A stretch of DNA of 64,000 bases, taken from positions 1 through 64,000 of the forward strand of contig NZ_MAOI01000107.1 in assembly GCF_001884235.1 (NCBI RefSeq), in the 5' to 3' direction. A model generated the notes under the pieces. That model had not been told where the DNA came from. It saw nothing but the letters and a program-made list of their open reading frames with translations, and searched no databases. The stretch comes from Bacillus paramycoides (GTDB lineage: Bacteria > Bacillota > Bacilli > Bacillales > Bacillaceae_G). How positions within the stretch are numbered: the stretch's first letter is position 1; every line of letters begins with the position of its first letter. The position numbers and the translations under genes are program-made. This document shows, piece by piece, positions 17,520 to 27,879 of this stretch.

Positions 17520-17783
17520 TTTAAGTAAGAAGAGTACGTATAATGGAGACGTTACAGAGAGCCGGGGATAGGTGGGAGCCCGGTGCGGTGCCATATACGG
17601 AATGGGCTTACGAGAGGTATGCTGAACAATTGTTTTCAGTAGGCAACCCGGGTTCCGCCGTTACAAGGATAAGGTATATATTTTGTACCTGAATAAAGCG
17701 GGATGCTTTTGCATCCAACATGAGGTGGTACCACGGTAAATTTATCGTCCTCTACATATTTCGATATGTAGGGGACTTTTTTA
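17520..17783 (+). ncRNA. T-box riboswitch 2, Trp specifier
   Basis: A second full T-box follows the first. AAGAGTACGT starts it, stem I carries AGAGAGCCGGGG and GGTGGGAGCCC, and the specifier loop GGAATGGGCTTACGAGA again reads TGG. The T-box TGAGGTGGTACCACGGTAAA is at 17720-17739; the terminator is GTCCTCTACATAT (17747-17759) with ATATGTAGGGGAC (17764-17776) and TTTTTT. Both must be read through to reach trpE. Confidence 0.93.
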
Positions 17784-17806
17784 TTTTTCAGAGTGAGGTG
17801 AAAGGC

Positions 17807-19225
17807 ATGATGACAAAAGAGGAATTTTTGAAGGAAAAAGAACTAGGAAAACCATTTTTAATAATTGCTGAAGAAGAAGGAGATAGCATTACGCCAATTT
17901 CTTTATATAGACGTTTGAAAGGGAAGAACAAGTTTTTATTAGAAAGTTCACAGCTTCATCAAGATAAAGGACGCTACTCTTACTTAGGGTGTAATCCATA
18001 TGGAGAAGTGAAAAGCGTTGGTACAGTCGTAGAAATAACGTTGAATGGTCAAACTGAAAAACTTCAAAAAAATGTATTACACGTATTAGAAGAAACGCTC
18101 GCACCAGAGCAAGTAGAGAGTCCATTCCCGTTTTGCGGAGGAGCGATTGGATATATCGGCTACGACGTAATTCGGCAGTATGAAAATATAGGAGAGGAAT
18201 TAATTGACCCATTAAATATCCCAGAAGTACACGTACTACTGTATCGCGAGTCTATCGTTTACGATCATTTACGCCAAAAATTATCGTTTGTATATGTATA
18301 CAAGAAAGACGATTCTAGCTCCTATGAAGAAGTCTATGAAAGATTACAAGTATACAAAGAGGAAGTACTAAGTGGAGAAGAGGCCGCGGTAAGTGAAGTG
18401 CTATCACCTTTATCATTTACTTCTTCAGTAACTGAAAAAGAATTTTGTGAAATGGTAGAAACAGCGAAAGAATACATTCGGGCCGGAGATATTTTTCAAG
18501 TTGTATTATCTCAGCGTTTGCGAAGTGAATGTAAAGGAGATCCATTTGCATTATACCGGAAACTTCGGATTGCGAATCCATCGCCATATATGTTCTATAT
18601 CGATTTTCAAGATTACGTCGTTCTCGGTTCTTCACCAGAAAGTTTACTGTCAGTAAGAGACGATAAGGTGATGACAAATCCGATTGCTGGTACGAGGCCG
18701 AGAGGGAAAACGAAGAAGGAAGATGAGGAAATCGAAAAAGAACTGTTAGGAAATGAAAAAGAGCGAGCAGAGCATATGATGCTTGTAGACCTAGGCCGAA
18801 ATGATATTGGCAGAGTAAGTGAAATTGGCTCTGTGACGATAGATAAATATATGAAAGTAGAGAAATACTCTCACGTTATGCACATCGTATCTGAAGTTTA
18901 CGGAACATTGCGAAAACGAATGAGTGGATTTGATGCATTAGCGTATTGTTTACCAGCTGGCACAGTATCAGGTGCTCCGAAAATTAGAGCGATGGAAATC
19001 ATCAATACATTAGAGCATGAAAAAAGAAATGTATACGCCGGAGCAGTTGGATATATTTCATTCTCAGGAAACCTTGATATGGCGCTAGCAATTCGAACGA
19101 TGGTTGTGAAAGATGAGAAAGCGTACGTTCAGGCAGGAGCGGGCATCGTCTACGATTCAGACGCGATAGCTGAATATGAAGAAACATTAAATAAAGCGAG
19201 AGCGCTTTTGGAGGTAATGAAATGA
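17807..19225 (+). CDS. trpE: Anthranilate synthase component I TrpE
   Basis: Chorismate plus ammonia to anthranilate, the entry to tryptophan synthesis. About 472 residues, with the N-terminal domain that binds feedback Trp (LLESSQ) and the C-terminal chorismate domain: PIAGTRPRGKTKKEDEE, LVDLGRNDIGRV, AYCLPAGTVSGAPKIRAME and AGAGIVYDSD. Two ATGs in tandem (17807, 17810) follow GAGGTGAAAGG and either could be used. First gene of the operon, behind two T-boxes, with an ATGA overlap to trpG. Confidence 0.96.
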   Translation: MMTKEEFLKEKELGKPFLIIAEEEGDSITPISLYRRLKGKNKFLLESSQLHQDKGRYSYLGCNPYGEVKSVGTVVEITLNGQTEKLQKNVLHVLEETLAPEQVESPFPFCGGAIGYIGYDVIRQYENIGEELIDPLNIPEVHVLLYRESIVYDHLRQKLSFVYVYKKDDSSSYEEVYERLQVYKEEVLSGEEAAVSEVLSPLSFTSSVTEKEFCEMVETAKEYIRAGDIFQVVLSQRLRSECKGDPFALYRKLRIANPSPYMFYIDFQDYVVLGSSPESLLSVRDDKVMTNPIAGTRPRGKTKKEDEEIEKELLGNEKERAEHMMLVDLGRNDIGRVSEIGSVTIDKYMKVEKYSHVMHIVSEVYGTLRKRMSGFDALAYCLPAGTVSGAPKIRAMEIINTLEHEKRNVYAGAVGYISFSGNLDMALAIRTMVVKDEKAYVQAGAGIVYDSDAIAEYEETLNKARALLEVMK

Positions 19226-19809
19226 TTGTACTTATCGATAATTATGACTCATTCACATATAACTTGTATCAACTATTAGGCGAGTACGAGGAAGAAATTG
19301 TTGTCGTAAGAAATGATCAAATAACAATTGAACAATTAGAGGAGATGAAGCCGAAAGGAATTGTGCTCTCACCAGGACCTGGGAAACCAGAAGAAGCTGG
19401 GGTTTGTATCGAGATCATTCGTCACTTTTATAAGAACGTTCCCATCTTAGGTATTTGCCTCGGTCATCAAGCAATTATATCTGCATTTGGAGGAGAAATT
19501 GTTAGAGCAGAGCGCATTAAACACGGAAAAACATCGCGAGTGAAACATAACGGAACGTCAATCTTTTCATACGTTACGCAGCCGCTTACGGCAATGCGTT
19601 ACCATTCACTCGTCGCAGCGCAAAATAGTTTGCCAAAATGCTTTGACGTATTAGCGACAGCGATGGATGACGGAGAAATAATGGCAGTTCGTCATAACTA
19701 TTATCCGCTCTTCGGATTACAATTTCATCCGGAATCAATCGCAACAGAAGAAGGCGGGAAATTAATACGTGCCTTTTTAGCACAAGTGAAAGAGGAGGAA
19801 AGAGTATGA
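19222..19809 (+). CDS. trpG: Anthranilate synthase glutaminase component TrpG
   Basis: Class I glutamine amidotransferase, 195 residues, that supplies ammonia to TrpE. The nucleophile is Cys in [11 protein letters not shown], and the His-Glu pair is in [13 protein letters not shown]. It overlaps trpE and trpD by 4 bp (ATGA) at both ends. Unlike B. subtilis, where an amphibolic pabA outside the operon does this job, the gene here lies inside trp; it may still also serve PabB. Confidence 0.94.
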   Translation: MIVLIDNYDSFTYNLYQLLGEYEEEIVVVRNDQITIEQLEEMKPKGIVLSPGPGKPEEAGVCIEIIRHFYKNVPILGICLGHQAIISAFGGEIVRAERIKHGKTSRVKHNGTSIFSYVTQPLTAMRYHSLVAAQNSLPKCFDVLATAMDDGEIMAVRHNYYPLFGLQFHPESIATEEGGKLIRAFLAQVKEEERV

Positions 19810-20831
19810 ACAGTTATCTTCGAAAATTAGTAGAGGGACAGCATTTAACAGAAGAAGAAATGTATGAAGCAGGGCTCCTTTTATTAAGTGAAAACATATT
19901 AGAAAGCGAAATTGCTGCCTTTTTAGCACTGCTGAAAGCGAAAGGGGAAACAGCAGAAGAAATATACGGTCTCGTTCGTGCTCTTCGTGAAAAGGCATTG
20001 CCGTTTTCGAATCATATAAAAGGCGCGATGGATAATTGCGGTACAGGTGGTGACGGTGCGCAAACATTCAATATTAGTACAACATCGGCATTCGTACTTG
20101 CAGGAGCTGGCGTAAAGGTTGCGAAACACGGAAACCGTGCAGTTTCTAGTAAAACAGGAAGTGCTGATTTATTAGAAGAACTCGGTGTAAACATTAGCTG
20201 TACGCCTGGTGAGATTGATTACTTATTAGAAAATGTAGGAATTGCCTTCTTATTCGCACCAGCGATGCATCCAGCATTACGACGCATTATGAAAATAAGA
20301 AAAGAATTAAACGTTCCGACAATCTTTAACTTAATTGGACCGTTAACGAATCCAGTTAATTTAGAAACACAATTTGTCGGTATTTATAAACGAGATATGT
20401 TATTGCCCGTAGCAGAAGTATTACAGAAACTCGGACGAAAACAAGCGCTCGTTGTAAACGGAAGTGGATTTTTAGATGAAGCATCATTACAAGGCGAAAA
20501 CTACGTCGCTATTTTAAAAGATAATGAAATAATTGAAACGAGTATTGCACCAGAGAACTACGGTTTTTCAAGAGTGAAAAATGAAGACATTAGAGGCGGG
20601 AATTCAAAAGAAAACGCAAAGATTACGCTCGGAGTATTAAGCGGAGAAAAAAGCGTATACCGCGATACCGTTTTATTAAATGCAGGGCTTGCTCTTTTCG
20701 CAAACGGAAAAGCAGAATCGATTGAAGAAGGAATTAAACTAGCGGCACATAGCATTGACTCTGGAAAAGCATTAGAAAAATTAAACTTATTAATTACAGC
20801 AAGTTATGAAAAATTAGAAAGGGTGAATTAA
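19806..20831 (+). CDS. trpD: Anthranilate phosphoribosyltransferase TrpD
   Basis: Transfers phosphoribose from PRPP to anthranilate. The glycine-rich PRPP site is [17 protein letters not shown], then [20 protein letters not shown], and [20 protein letters not shown]. 341 residues, the usual size. Coupled by ATGA to trpG and 1 bp from trpC. Confidence 0.95.
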   Translation: MNSYLRKLVEGQHLTEEEMYEAGLLLLSENILESEIAAFLALLKAKGETAEEIYGLVRALREKALPFSNHIKGAMDNCGTGGDGAQTFNISTTSAFVLAGAGVKVAKHGNRAVSSKTGSADLLEELGVNISCTPGEIDYLLENVGIAFLFAPAMHPALRRIMKIRKELNVPTIFNLIGPLTNPVNLETQFVGIYKRDMLLPVAEVLQKLGRKQALVVNGSGFLDEASLQGENYVAILKDNEIIETSIAPENYGFSRVKNEDIRGGNSKENAKITLGVLSGEKSVYRDTVLLNAGLALFANGKAESIEEGIKLAAHSIDSGKALEKLNLLITASYEKLERVN

Positions 20832-20832
20832 A

Positions 20833-21594
20833 GTGGGGACGATTTTAGACAAAATTGTAGAGCAAAAGAAAGTAGAAGTTGCGGAGTTATATGAAACGTA
20901 TTCACCAGTAAAAGCAAAAAGGCAAACACACTCACTTGTAAAAGCTTTAGAGCAGTTTACTGTAATCGCAGAGGTGAAACGAGCGTCTCCATCAAAAGGT
21001 GATATAAATTTACATGTTGATGTACCAAGACAAGTTAAAGCATATGAAGAATGTGGTGCTGGGGCGGTTTCCGTTTTAACAGATAGTCAATTTTTTAAAG
21101 GATCGTTTCACGACTTACAAACTGCAAGAGCAGAAAGTAACATTCCGCTTTTATGCAAAGACTTTATAATCGATAAAATTCAAATTGATAGGGCGTATGA
21201 AGCAGGAGCAGATCTTATTTTATTAATTGTAGCGGCGTTAACGAAAGAGAAGTTAAAAGAGCTTTATAACTACGTACTAGAAATAGGATTAGAAGCGATT
21301 GTTGAAGTTCATGATGAACGAGAACTAGAAATTGCAATTGAATTAAATCCACATGTTATTGGCATTAACAATCGAAACTTAAAAACGTTCGAAGTAGATG
21401 TAAGCCAAACAGAAAAGCTCGGAAAACGATTGAATGAGGAAAAATTACTATGGATTAGCGAAAGTGGCATTCATTCAAAAGAGGATATTATTCGCATCAA
21501 AAGAGCTGGTGCAAAAGGTGTATTAGTTGGTGAAGCACTTATGACAACATCTTCTATTAGCAGCTTTTTCGATGAATGTAAGGTGAAAATATGA
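20833..21594 (+). CDS. trpC: Indole-3-glycerol-phosphate synthase TrpC
   Basis: A TIM-barrel enzyme of 253 residues that closes the indole ring. Catalytic Lys in [15 protein letters not shown], then [24 protein letters not shown] and [11 protein letters not shown]. The start is a GTG one base after the trpD stop, using the AAAGGGTGAA inside trpD. It overlaps trpF by 4 bp. Confidence 0.95.
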   Translation: MGTILDKIVEQKKVEVAELYETYSPVKAKRQTHSLVKALEQFTVIAEVKRASPSKGDINLHVDVPRQVKAYEECGAGAVSVLTDSQFFKGSFHDLQTARAESNIPLLCKDFIIDKIQIDRAYEAGADLILLIVAALTKEKLKELYNYVLEIGLEAIVEVHDERELEIAIELNPHVIGINNRNLKTFEVDVSQTEKLGKRLNEEKLLWISESGIHSKEDIIRIKRAGAKGVLVGEALMTTSSISSFFDECKVKI

Positions 21595-22205
21595 AAGTGA
21601 AAATTTGCGGTATTACTGATGTTGAAACAGCGAAAAGTGCGTGCGAATACGGTGCAGATGCAATCGGATTTGTTTTTGCAGAAAGTAAACGAAAAATCAC
21701 TTCCGAGCAAGCGAAAGAAATTATTCAGGAACTTCCAGCGCACGTTTTAAAAGTTGGTGTTTTCGTAAATGAATCAGTAGAGATGATCCAGAAAATTGCA
21801 AAGGAATGCGGGTTAACACATGTGCAATTACATGGGGATGAGGAAAATTATTACATTAGAAGATTGAATATTCCGTCTATAAAAGCGGTAGGAGTAGTTG
21901 CGGAGAGTGAAATTAAAAACGCAAATATATACGAAACTGATTATGTATTATTTGATAGCCCGAAAGAAAGGTTTCATGGAGGAAATGGTAAGACATTCTC
22001 ATGGGAGTTACTCGCACATATGCCAAACGGGTTACGAGAGAAAACGATATTAGCTGGTGGATTAAACATCCTTAATATAGAAGAAGCAATTCGAACCGTT
22101 CAGCCCTATATGATCGATGTGAGCAGTGGAGTAGAGACAGAAGGAAAGAAAGATATAGAGAAAATAAAACAATTTATACAAAAAGCGAAGGAGTGTTCCA
22201 AATGA
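21591..22205 (+). CDS. trpF: Phosphoribosylanthranilate isomerase TrpF
   Basis: A TIM-barrel isomerase of 204 residues. [13 protein letters not shown] holds the catalytic Cys, followed by [16 protein letters not shown] and later [14 protein letters not shown] and [12 protein letters not shown] overlaps with trpC and with trpB. Normal length. Confidence 0.95.
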   Translation: MKVKICGITDVETAKSACEYGADAIGFVFAESKRKITSEQAKEIIQELPAHVLKVGVFVNESVEMIQKIAKECGLTHVQLHGDEENYYIRRLNIPSIKAVGVVAESEIKNANIYETDYVLFDSPKERFHGGNGKTFSWELLAHMPNGLREKTILAGGLNILNIEEAIRTVQPYMIDVSSGVETEGKKDIEKIKQFIQKAKECSK

Positions 22206-23395
22206 ATTATGCATATCCAGATGAAAAAGGTCATTACGGTATATACGGAGGACGATACGTTCCAGAAACGTTAATGCAATCCGTATTAGAACTAGAAGAA
22301 GCATATAAAGAAGCGATGCAAGACGAAGCGTTTCAAAAGGAATTAAATCACTATTTACAAACGTATGTTGGAAGAGAAACACCGCTATATTTTGCGGAAA
22401 ATATGACGAAGTATTGCGGCGGGGCAAAGATTTATTTAAAGCGTGAAGATTTGAATCATACAGGAGCTCACAAAATTAACAATACAATTGGCCAGGCACT
22501 ACTTGCGGTAAGAATGGGTAAGAAAAAAGTTGTCGCTGAAACAGGGGCTGGACAACATGGAGTTGCAACAGCTACTGTATGTGCACTTCTCGGTTTAGAA
22601 TGCGTCATTTTCATGGGAGAAGAAGATGTGAGACGTCAAAAATTAAATGTGTTCCGAATGGAATTGCTCGGAGCGAAAGTAGAAAGCGTAGCGGCCGGTA
22701 GCGGTACATTAAAAGATGCTGTGAACGAGGCGCTTCGTTACTGGGTTTCACACGTGCATGATACGCACTATATTATGGGATCAGTTCTCGGACCACATCC
22801 ATTCCCGCAAATTGTCCGTGATTTCCAAAGTGTAATTGGAAAAGAAACGAAAAAGCAATATGAAGCGTTAGAAGGGAAATTACCAGAAGCAGTCGTTGCT
22901 TGTATTGGCGGTGGTAGTAACGCGATGGGAATGTTTTATCCGTTCGTACACGATGAAGAAGTGGCTCTTTACGGCGTAGAAGCAGCTGGAAAAGGGGTCT
23001 ATACAGAAAAGCACGCAGCGACTTTAACGAAAGGAAGCGTCGGTGTTTTACACGGGTCAATGATGTACCTTCTGCAAAATGAAGAAGGACAAATTCAAGA
23101 AGCGCACTCTATTTCGGCAGGACTGGATTACCCAGGTGTTGGGCCAGAACATAGTTTACTAAAAGACATCGGCCGCGTTTCTTACCATTCGATTACAGAT
23201 GATGAAGCATTAGAAGCGTTCCAATTATTAACGAAAAAAGAAGGCATTATCCCGGCATTAGAAAGCTCACATGCTGTTGCATACGCTTTAAAACTAGCAC
23301 CGCAAATGAAGCAAGACGAAGGACTTGTCATTTGTTTATCCGGCCGTGGTGATAAAGATGTAGAGAGCATAAAACGTTATATGGAAGAGGTGTAA
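22202..23395 (+). CDS. trpB: Tryptophan synthase beta chain TrpB
   Basis: PLP enzyme that joins indole and serine. The PLP lysine is in [19 protein letters not shown], the phosphate site is [10 protein letters not shown], and [12 protein letters not shown] is present. 397 residues from ATG at 22202, which overlaps the trpF stop as ATGA and follows AAGGAGTG; a TTG at 22193 is not needed. Confidence 0.95.
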   Translation: MNYAYPDEKGHYGIYGGRYVPETLMQSVLELEEAYKEAMQDEAFQKELNHYLQTYVGRETPLYFAENMTKYCGGAKIYLKREDLNHTGAHKINNTIGQALLAVRMGKKKVVAETGAGQHGVATATVCALLGLECVIFMGEEDVRRQKLNVFRMELLGAKVESVAAGSGTLKDAVNEALRYWVSHVHDTHYIMGSVLGPHPFPQIVRDFQSVIGKETKKQYEALEGKLPEAVVACIGGGSNAMGMFYPFVHDEEVALYGVEAAGKGVYTEKHAATLTKGSVGVLHGSMMYLLQNEEGQIQEAHSISAGLDYPGVGPEHSLLKDIGRVSYHSITDDEALEAFQLLTKKEGIIPALESSHAVAYALKLAPQMKQDEGLVICLSGRGDKDVESIKRYMEEV

Positions 23396-23398
23396 AAA

Positions 23399-24175
23399 AT
23401 GGGAGTAGAAAAAATTAAAGCAGCGTTTGAAAATGGCAAGAAAGCATTTATTCCGTATGTAATGGGTGGAGATGGTGGCCTTGGAAAATTAAAAGAACAA
23501 ATCCGTTTTCTAGATGAAGCGGGGGCAAGTATTGTTGAAATTGGTATCCCATTTTCAGATCCAGTCGCAGACGGTCCAACTATTCAAAGAGCAGGAAAAA
23601 GAGCGTTAGATAGCGGGGTAACATTAAAAGGTATTTTTCAAACATTAGCTGAAGTGAGGAAAGAAGTACAAATTCCATTTGTACTCATGACATATTTAAA
23701 TCCAGTACTCGCATTTGGAAAAGAACGTTTCATCGGGAGTTGTCTTGAGGCAGGTGTGGATGGCATTATCGTTCCAGACTTACCATATGAAGAACAACAT
23801 ATTATTGCGCCGCTTCTCCGCGATGCGAATATCGCTTTAATTCCACTCGTAACCGTAACGAGCCCAATTGAGCGGATTGAAAAAATTACGAGTGAATCAC
23901 AAGGATTCGTCTACGCTGTTACAGTAGCGGGGGTAACGGGAGTACGTCAAAACTTTAAAGACGAGATTCATAGTTACTTAGAAAAAGTAAAATCACACGT
24001 CCACTTACCGGTAGTTGCAGGATTCGGTATTTCAACACGAGAACAAATAGAAGAAATGATTACAATATGCGACGGTGTTGTCGTAGGAAGTAAAGTCATT
24101 GAGCTGTTAGAAAATGAAAAGCAAGAGGAAATATGTGAGTTAATACATGCAGTAAAACAAAAAGAAGAGGCGTAA
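23399..24175 (+). CDS. trpA: Tryptophan synthase alpha chain TrpA
   Basis: Cleaves indole-glycerol phosphate and passes indole to TrpB. Catalytic Glu in [20 protein letters not shown] and Asp in [12 protein letters not shown]; loop 6 is [11 protein letters not shown]. 258 residues. Last gene of trpEGDCFBA, with a terminator overlapping its end. Confidence 0.95.
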   Translation: MGVEKIKAAFENGKKAFIPYVMGGDGGLGKLKEQIRFLDEAGASIVEIGIPFSDPVADGPTIQRAGKRALDSGVTLKGIFQTLAEVRKEVQIPFVLMTYLNPVLAFGKERFIGSCLEAGVDGIIVPDLPYEEQHIIAPLLRDANIALIPLVTVTSPIERIEKITSESQGFVYAVTVAGVTGVRQNFKDEIHSYLEKVKSHVHLPVVAGFGISTREQIEEMITICDGVVVGSKVIELLENEKQEEICELIHAVKQKEEA

Positions 24176-24192
24176 GTCTCTTCTTTTTGTTT
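24161..24192 (+). terminator. Terminator of the trp operon
   Basis: AAAGAAGAG (24161-24169) pairs with CTCTTCTTT (24178-24186), then TTGTTTCC. It overlaps the trpA stop codon. Confidence 0.75.
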
Positions 24193-24249
24193 CCTTTAAG
24201 AAATGTTAAAATATACAGAAAATACATATAGTTTAGAGGGTGAGAAGGC

Positions 24250-24597
24250 ATGCTAAGACGTAAACTATTATATCTTTTTTTAACCGTACCACTATACGCT
24301 TGGCTTATTAGCATGACGAAAATAGAATTATTGGCTCTATTTCTAGGGTATGTATTCATCTTTTCCAACTTAAAGCGGATTCAAGAGCAATCTATTTTAG
24401 AAGTATGTATATTTTCAATTATTATAGAACTATTTAGTATCGTTTCGATTGTATTATTAAACGAATTATTCCGGGGGATTCATTCATTTGCATTAATGAA
24501 ATTTGGGAATATTGTACTGCAAGTAGTATGTACTTATATTGTGTTTGCTGTTTTAGAAAAGATGCTTGGGCAGCAGACGGTTTTTCAGGATAAATAA
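24250..24597 (+). CDS. Small membrane protein, unknown
   Basis: A 115-residue very hydrophobic protein with about four membrane helices, starting MLRRKLLYLFLTVPLYAW after GAGGGTGAGAAGG. I do not recognise the family. It stands alone between the trp terminator and its own terminator. Confidence 0.7.
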   Translation: MLRRKLLYLFLTVPLYAWLISMTKIELLALFLGYVFIFSNLKRIQEQSILEVCIFSIIIELFSIVSIVLLNELFRGIHSFALMKFGNIVLQVVCTYIVFAVLEKMLGQQTVFQDK

Positions 24598-24630
24598 GAG
24601 GCCTACTGTTAATAGGGGCCTCTTACTATT
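24594..24630. terminator. Bidirectional terminator
   Basis: AAGAGGCC (24596-24603) pairs with GGCCTCTT (24617-24624), followed by ACTATTTTAA. It lies between two convergent genes. Confidence 0.7.
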
Positions 24631-25188
24631 TTAACCTAATGGGTTCTCGCCGAAACGCTCCCATAACTTTGGAAAGCGCTCCGCTAGTTCATCTTCATCA
24701 TCTTCCCAATCGAATTCCAGTTCAGGCATAGATGAATCATGCCCTTTTTCATCTAATAGGGAATCAAATTTATTCCACAGATCATCGTCCCATTCTGTAT
24801 CACCGATTTCTTTTAAAGAGAAGGCTTCAAGTCCGACAGATAGCATTTCCTCGAATTCTGGAATAAGCTCATCTTCTTCATAAAACTCCGGAATTAAGTT
24901 TGCTAGGGACTCAGGGTGTTCTACTGCGGATTCAAAGATTTCTTGTCCACATGCAATAAGCCAGCCTCTAAAGTAATCAAATGAATCATCAGAGCATCCA
25001 CCTAAAATAATATAAGCGCTAGCCCATAGGCTAGACGTATAAGATTGCTTTAAAGCGTTTTGGAGATGAATCTCAAAATCTATAATTTCACTTGTAGGCT
25101 TTTTAGATAATTGTTTAATTAACCAATCACTCGTTTCGTCTTTTGTATTCATTTCAGAAATAAATTGCCAAAATTGTTCTTTATTCAT
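24631..25188 (-). CDS. DUF4240 protein
   Basis: A 185-residue soluble acidic protein starting MNKEQFWQFISEMN, with WASAYIILGGCSDDSFDYFRG, the DUF4240 signature. The function is unknown; members are common near nuclease or stress genes but no partner is seen here. The very acidic C-terminal third (FDWEDDEDELAERFP) is typical. Confidence 0.75.
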   Translation of the reverse strand: MNKEQFWQFISEMNTKDETSDWLIKQLSKKPTSEIIDFEIHLQNALKQSYTSSLWASAYIILGGCSDDSFDYFRGWLIACGQEIFESAVEHPESLANLIPEFYEEDELIPEFEEMLSVGLEAFSLKEIGDTEWDDDLWNKFDSLLDEKGHDSSMPELEFDWEDDEDELAERFPKLWERFGENPLG

Positions 25189-25350
25189 ATGTATAACACC
25201 TCGGAAAAATGTATTTCTTAAAGTGTAACATTTTTTCGGTTATTCACTTCATTAACAATAACGAGAAAAACTGTTATAAAATTAATTGAAAAATATAACA
25301 CCTGTTATATAATAGTTAAAATTGCATTTTTTACGAAATGAGATGATAGC

Positions 25351-26850
25351 ATGGCAATATTGTTGGCACTTATCCCGATTATGATGATTTTCATTTGTTT
25401 ATTTTTGTTTAAACAAACGTCATTAAGAGCCTCATTAATTTCTTATGCCGTTTCTGTCGGAATCGTTTTACTCTCGCCAACGTTTCAATTAGGGATAAGT
25501 GAAACTGTACACGCAACGATTAAAGGTTGGTTAATTTGTTTTATTGTCGGATACGTTTTGTTTTTCGGTATTTTTTTATTTCACCTCATGAACAAAATGG
25601 GGTATATCGATCAAGTAGCGAGATTTCTAGAACAAGTCACGCACGATCGATTATTGCAAATGCTTCTTATGTGTTTTGGGATTTGTCCACTTATTGAATC
25701 AGTGAGTGGATTCGGGATTGGTTTTATGGTCGCAGCTCCTATTTTTCTTTCTCTCGGTTATAAACCGTTTCAAGCTGTACTACTCTCGTTTATCGGTTTA
25801 CTCGCAAGTTCATGGGGCGCGATGGCAACGGGTACAATTATCGGTTCTCAGCTTATTAACATGCCGCTCACAACTCTTGGCACAAATACAGCGCTATTAA
25901 GCATCCCGATTTTTGCTTACTTTATTATTCTGTCTTTATATGTTGTTGGTGGCTTTCAGGCAGTTATGGAAAAGTGGAAGGAAGGAGTAGGTTTCTTTCT
26001 ATTATTTTCTACAGGAATCTATCTTTCTAACGCGTACGTAAGTGTTGAATTAGCAGGGATATTAAGTTCTATCGTTACAATTACATTTGGCTTTCTTATC
26101 ATTAAATTAAAAGGGAAAAGTGAGCAAAACCTTTTAACGGAACATGCGGCTGCTGCAGAGAGAGAAGTATCCATTATAAAAATTATTAGCCCTTATATCT
26201 TTTTAACAGTTTGTATTTTACTTTCTCGCCTCGTTCCAGCATTACATGATTCGCTTAGGTCATATGCGGTTCTCGATTTAAAATCATACTCTTACAAATT
26301 AGAAATGCTGTATTCGCCAGGATTTTGGCTCGGTATGACTTGTTTATTTACAATTATTTTCTTCCGCATTCCATCTACTATTATTAAACAATCAATCTCA
26401 CAAACGATAAAACAATGGATTCCTTTCGCTATTACAACGACGATGTTCATTGCAATTTCAGAACTAATGGGAGCATCTGGTATGCATTCATTACTCGCAA
26501 AAACAGCTGGTGAAACATTTGGTACCTTTTTCGTTTTCGTTGCGCCATTCATCGGCGGAATTGGTGGCTTTTTAACAGGTAGTAACGCAGGATCAAATGC
26601 GATGTTTATAAAACTGCAAATGCAAACAGCTCAAAACGTAGCACTCCCGTGGCAATACGTCACAACGCTTCAAAACACCGCATCATCAGTAGCGACAATC
26701 GCTTGTCCATCACGTATTACACTTGGTGCTTATTTATGTAATATCCCTTATCGTGAAAATGAACTATTAAAGAAAACGACGTTAATGATTTTTGGTGCGG
26801 TGTTACTTGTAGTGATAGAAGTTATTTTTTGGTACGTATTGATAAAGTGA
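25351..26850 (+). CDS. L-lactate permease family transporter (LctP)
   Basis: A 499-residue membrane protein with about 13 helices. CPLIESVSGFGIGFMVAAPI, LASSWGAMATGTIIGSQL and GGFLTGSNAGSNAMF are the conserved LctP/LldP segments. The family imports lactate or glycolate with protons. It is shorter than E. coli LldP and divergent, so the substrate may differ. Monocistronic; a bcr1-like repeat begins in its last codons. Confidence 0.82.
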   Translation: MAILLALIPIMMIFICLFLFKQTSLRASLISYAVSVGIVLLSPTFQLGISETVHATIKGWLICFIVGYVLFFGIFLFHLMNKMGYIDQVARFLEQVTHDRLLQMLLMCFGICPLIESVSGFGIGFMVAAPIFLSLGYKPFQAVLLSFIGLLASSWGAMATGTIIGSQLINMPLTTLGTNTALLSIPIFAYFIILSLYVVGGFQAVMEKWKEGVGFFLLFSTGIYLSNAYVSVELAGILSSIVTITFGFLIIKLKGKSEQNLLTEHAAAAEREVSIIKIISPYIFLTVCILLSRLVPALHDSLRSYAVLDLKSYSYKLEMLYSPGFWLGMTCLFTIIFFRIPSTIIKQSISQTIKQWIPFAITTTMFIAISELMGASGMHSLLAKTAGETFGTFFVFVAPFIGGIGGFLTGSNAGSNAMFIKLQMQTAQNVALPWQYVTTLQNTASSVATIACPSRITLGAYLCNIPYRENELLKKTTLMIFGAVLLVVIEVIFWYVLIK

Positions 26851-26981
26851 AACTTTAATTAGTGGAGAGCGTTTTTCAGCCCCACTAATTATCAGCCCTC
26901 ACCAATCGGGCTTTTACGGGCGGTCAGGCTCCCGCTGGATTTTTTTGTAGGGGGTCTTACTGCCCGTTAATGCGGGATAAA
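26842..26981. repeat. bcr1-like repeat, longest copy
   Basis: Starts and ends with GATAAAGTGAAA (26841 and 26976), so ATAAA flanks it. The inside shows AACTTTAATTAGTGG, TTATCAGCCCTCACCAATCGGG as two parts, a GC-rich middle and GCCCGTTAATGCGGG. This pattern and the flanking ATAAA/TTTAT fit bcr1, a B. cereus group mobile repeat. It starts within the permease stop region. Confidence 0.8.
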
Positions 26982-26985
26982 GTGA

Positions 26986-27015
26986 AAAATCCTCCTAACA
27001 TAGGAGGATTTTCTT
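26986..27015 (+). terminator. Terminator after LctP gene and repeat
   Basis: AAAATCCTCCTA (26986-26997) pairs with TAGGAGGATTTT (27001-27012) over a 3-nt loop, followed by CTTTA. Confidence 0.8.
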
Positions 27016-27075
27016 TATGATTGGATAATTTGTAAGTATGTAAAGCTGCTACTAAATGAATAGGAGATGAAAGAG

Positions 27076-27759
27076 ATGCCCTTAAAAAACTACGGTGTGT
27101 TAAAAGGTACAGTTATACAATCTAAGATAGGAAAAGGGAAAACACCTCATTATCAAGTTCATTTACAAGGCGAAGTAGGAGTAGATTATCGCATTGCAAT
27201 TAACGTAAAATCGCAAAGTTATCCGTCAGAAGTTTTATATTTTGCGAGCGAACATATTGATTCAGAAGCTATTCGAATTTTACCGACATTACCGTTTGGA
27301 TTTACGGAAGTGAAAAATAACGAGCCGAGAGTTGCCTTAGATTATGTAAGGGGTAATTTATTTCATTCAAAACAAATGATTCCTTTGCCGGCTGAAAAAT
27401 CGGGATCTGATAATGATTTAAATGAGAAAATAGAACATTATATAAAAAGAGCAATAGATGAGAAAGCAATTATTTATGCGTTTGGTGAAAGGTGGGGACC
27501 GGAAGAAAAGGTTCCGGATTCATATTTCCACTTTACACCTGGAAACGGTATACACGATATTCATATGAATCAAGGGAATGTAGAGAAATGGCAAGGTGAT
27601 GACGGTATATGGCAAGATGGAGGTTTGCTCATTCATTTTGAGAAGAGGGAAGAGTGGATAGGTATTTTCCTTACCTTTCAGTCACAGTCATGGTGTACCG
27701 ATGAAGAGGGGCATGCTCGTGTTCCGGTTGAGAATTGTGATTATAGAAGTGAGAGATAG
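27076..27759 (+). CDS. DUF2278 (YukJ-like) protein
   Basis: A 227-residue protein starting MPLKNYGVLKGTVIQSKIGK and containing TPHYQVHLQGEVGVDYRIAIN, with GIHDIHMNQG and WQDGGLLIHF later: the DUF2278/YukJ pattern. The function is unknown. ATG at 27076 sits 9 nt after GGAG; the ATG at 27067 is too close. Confidence 0.82.
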   Translation: MPLKNYGVLKGTVIQSKIGKGKTPHYQVHLQGEVGVDYRIAINVKSQSYPSEVLYFASEHIDSEAIRILPTLPFGFTEVKNNEPRVALDYVRGNLFHSKQMIPLPAEKSGSDNDLNEKIEHYIKRAIDEKAIIYAFGERWGPEEKVPDSYFHFTPGNGIHDIHMNQGNVEKWQGDDGIWQDGGLLIHFEKREEWIGIFLTFQSQSWCTDEEGHARVPVENCDYRSER

Positions 27760-27773
27760 TTTTTTAGAAATAG

Positions 27774-27806
27774 AAAGACCATCGCAAGTTAGATGGTCTT
27801 TTTTTG
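27774..27806 (+). terminator. Terminator of the DUF2278 gene
   Basis: AAAGACCATC (27774-27783) pairs with GATGGTCTTT (27792-27801), followed by TTTT. Confidence 0.85.
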
Positions 27807-27879
27807 GGGTGATACAATTATTTACAATTAGATTTGATATGATTGAATAGACTGAAAATTATAGGCGGAGGGGGATAAA

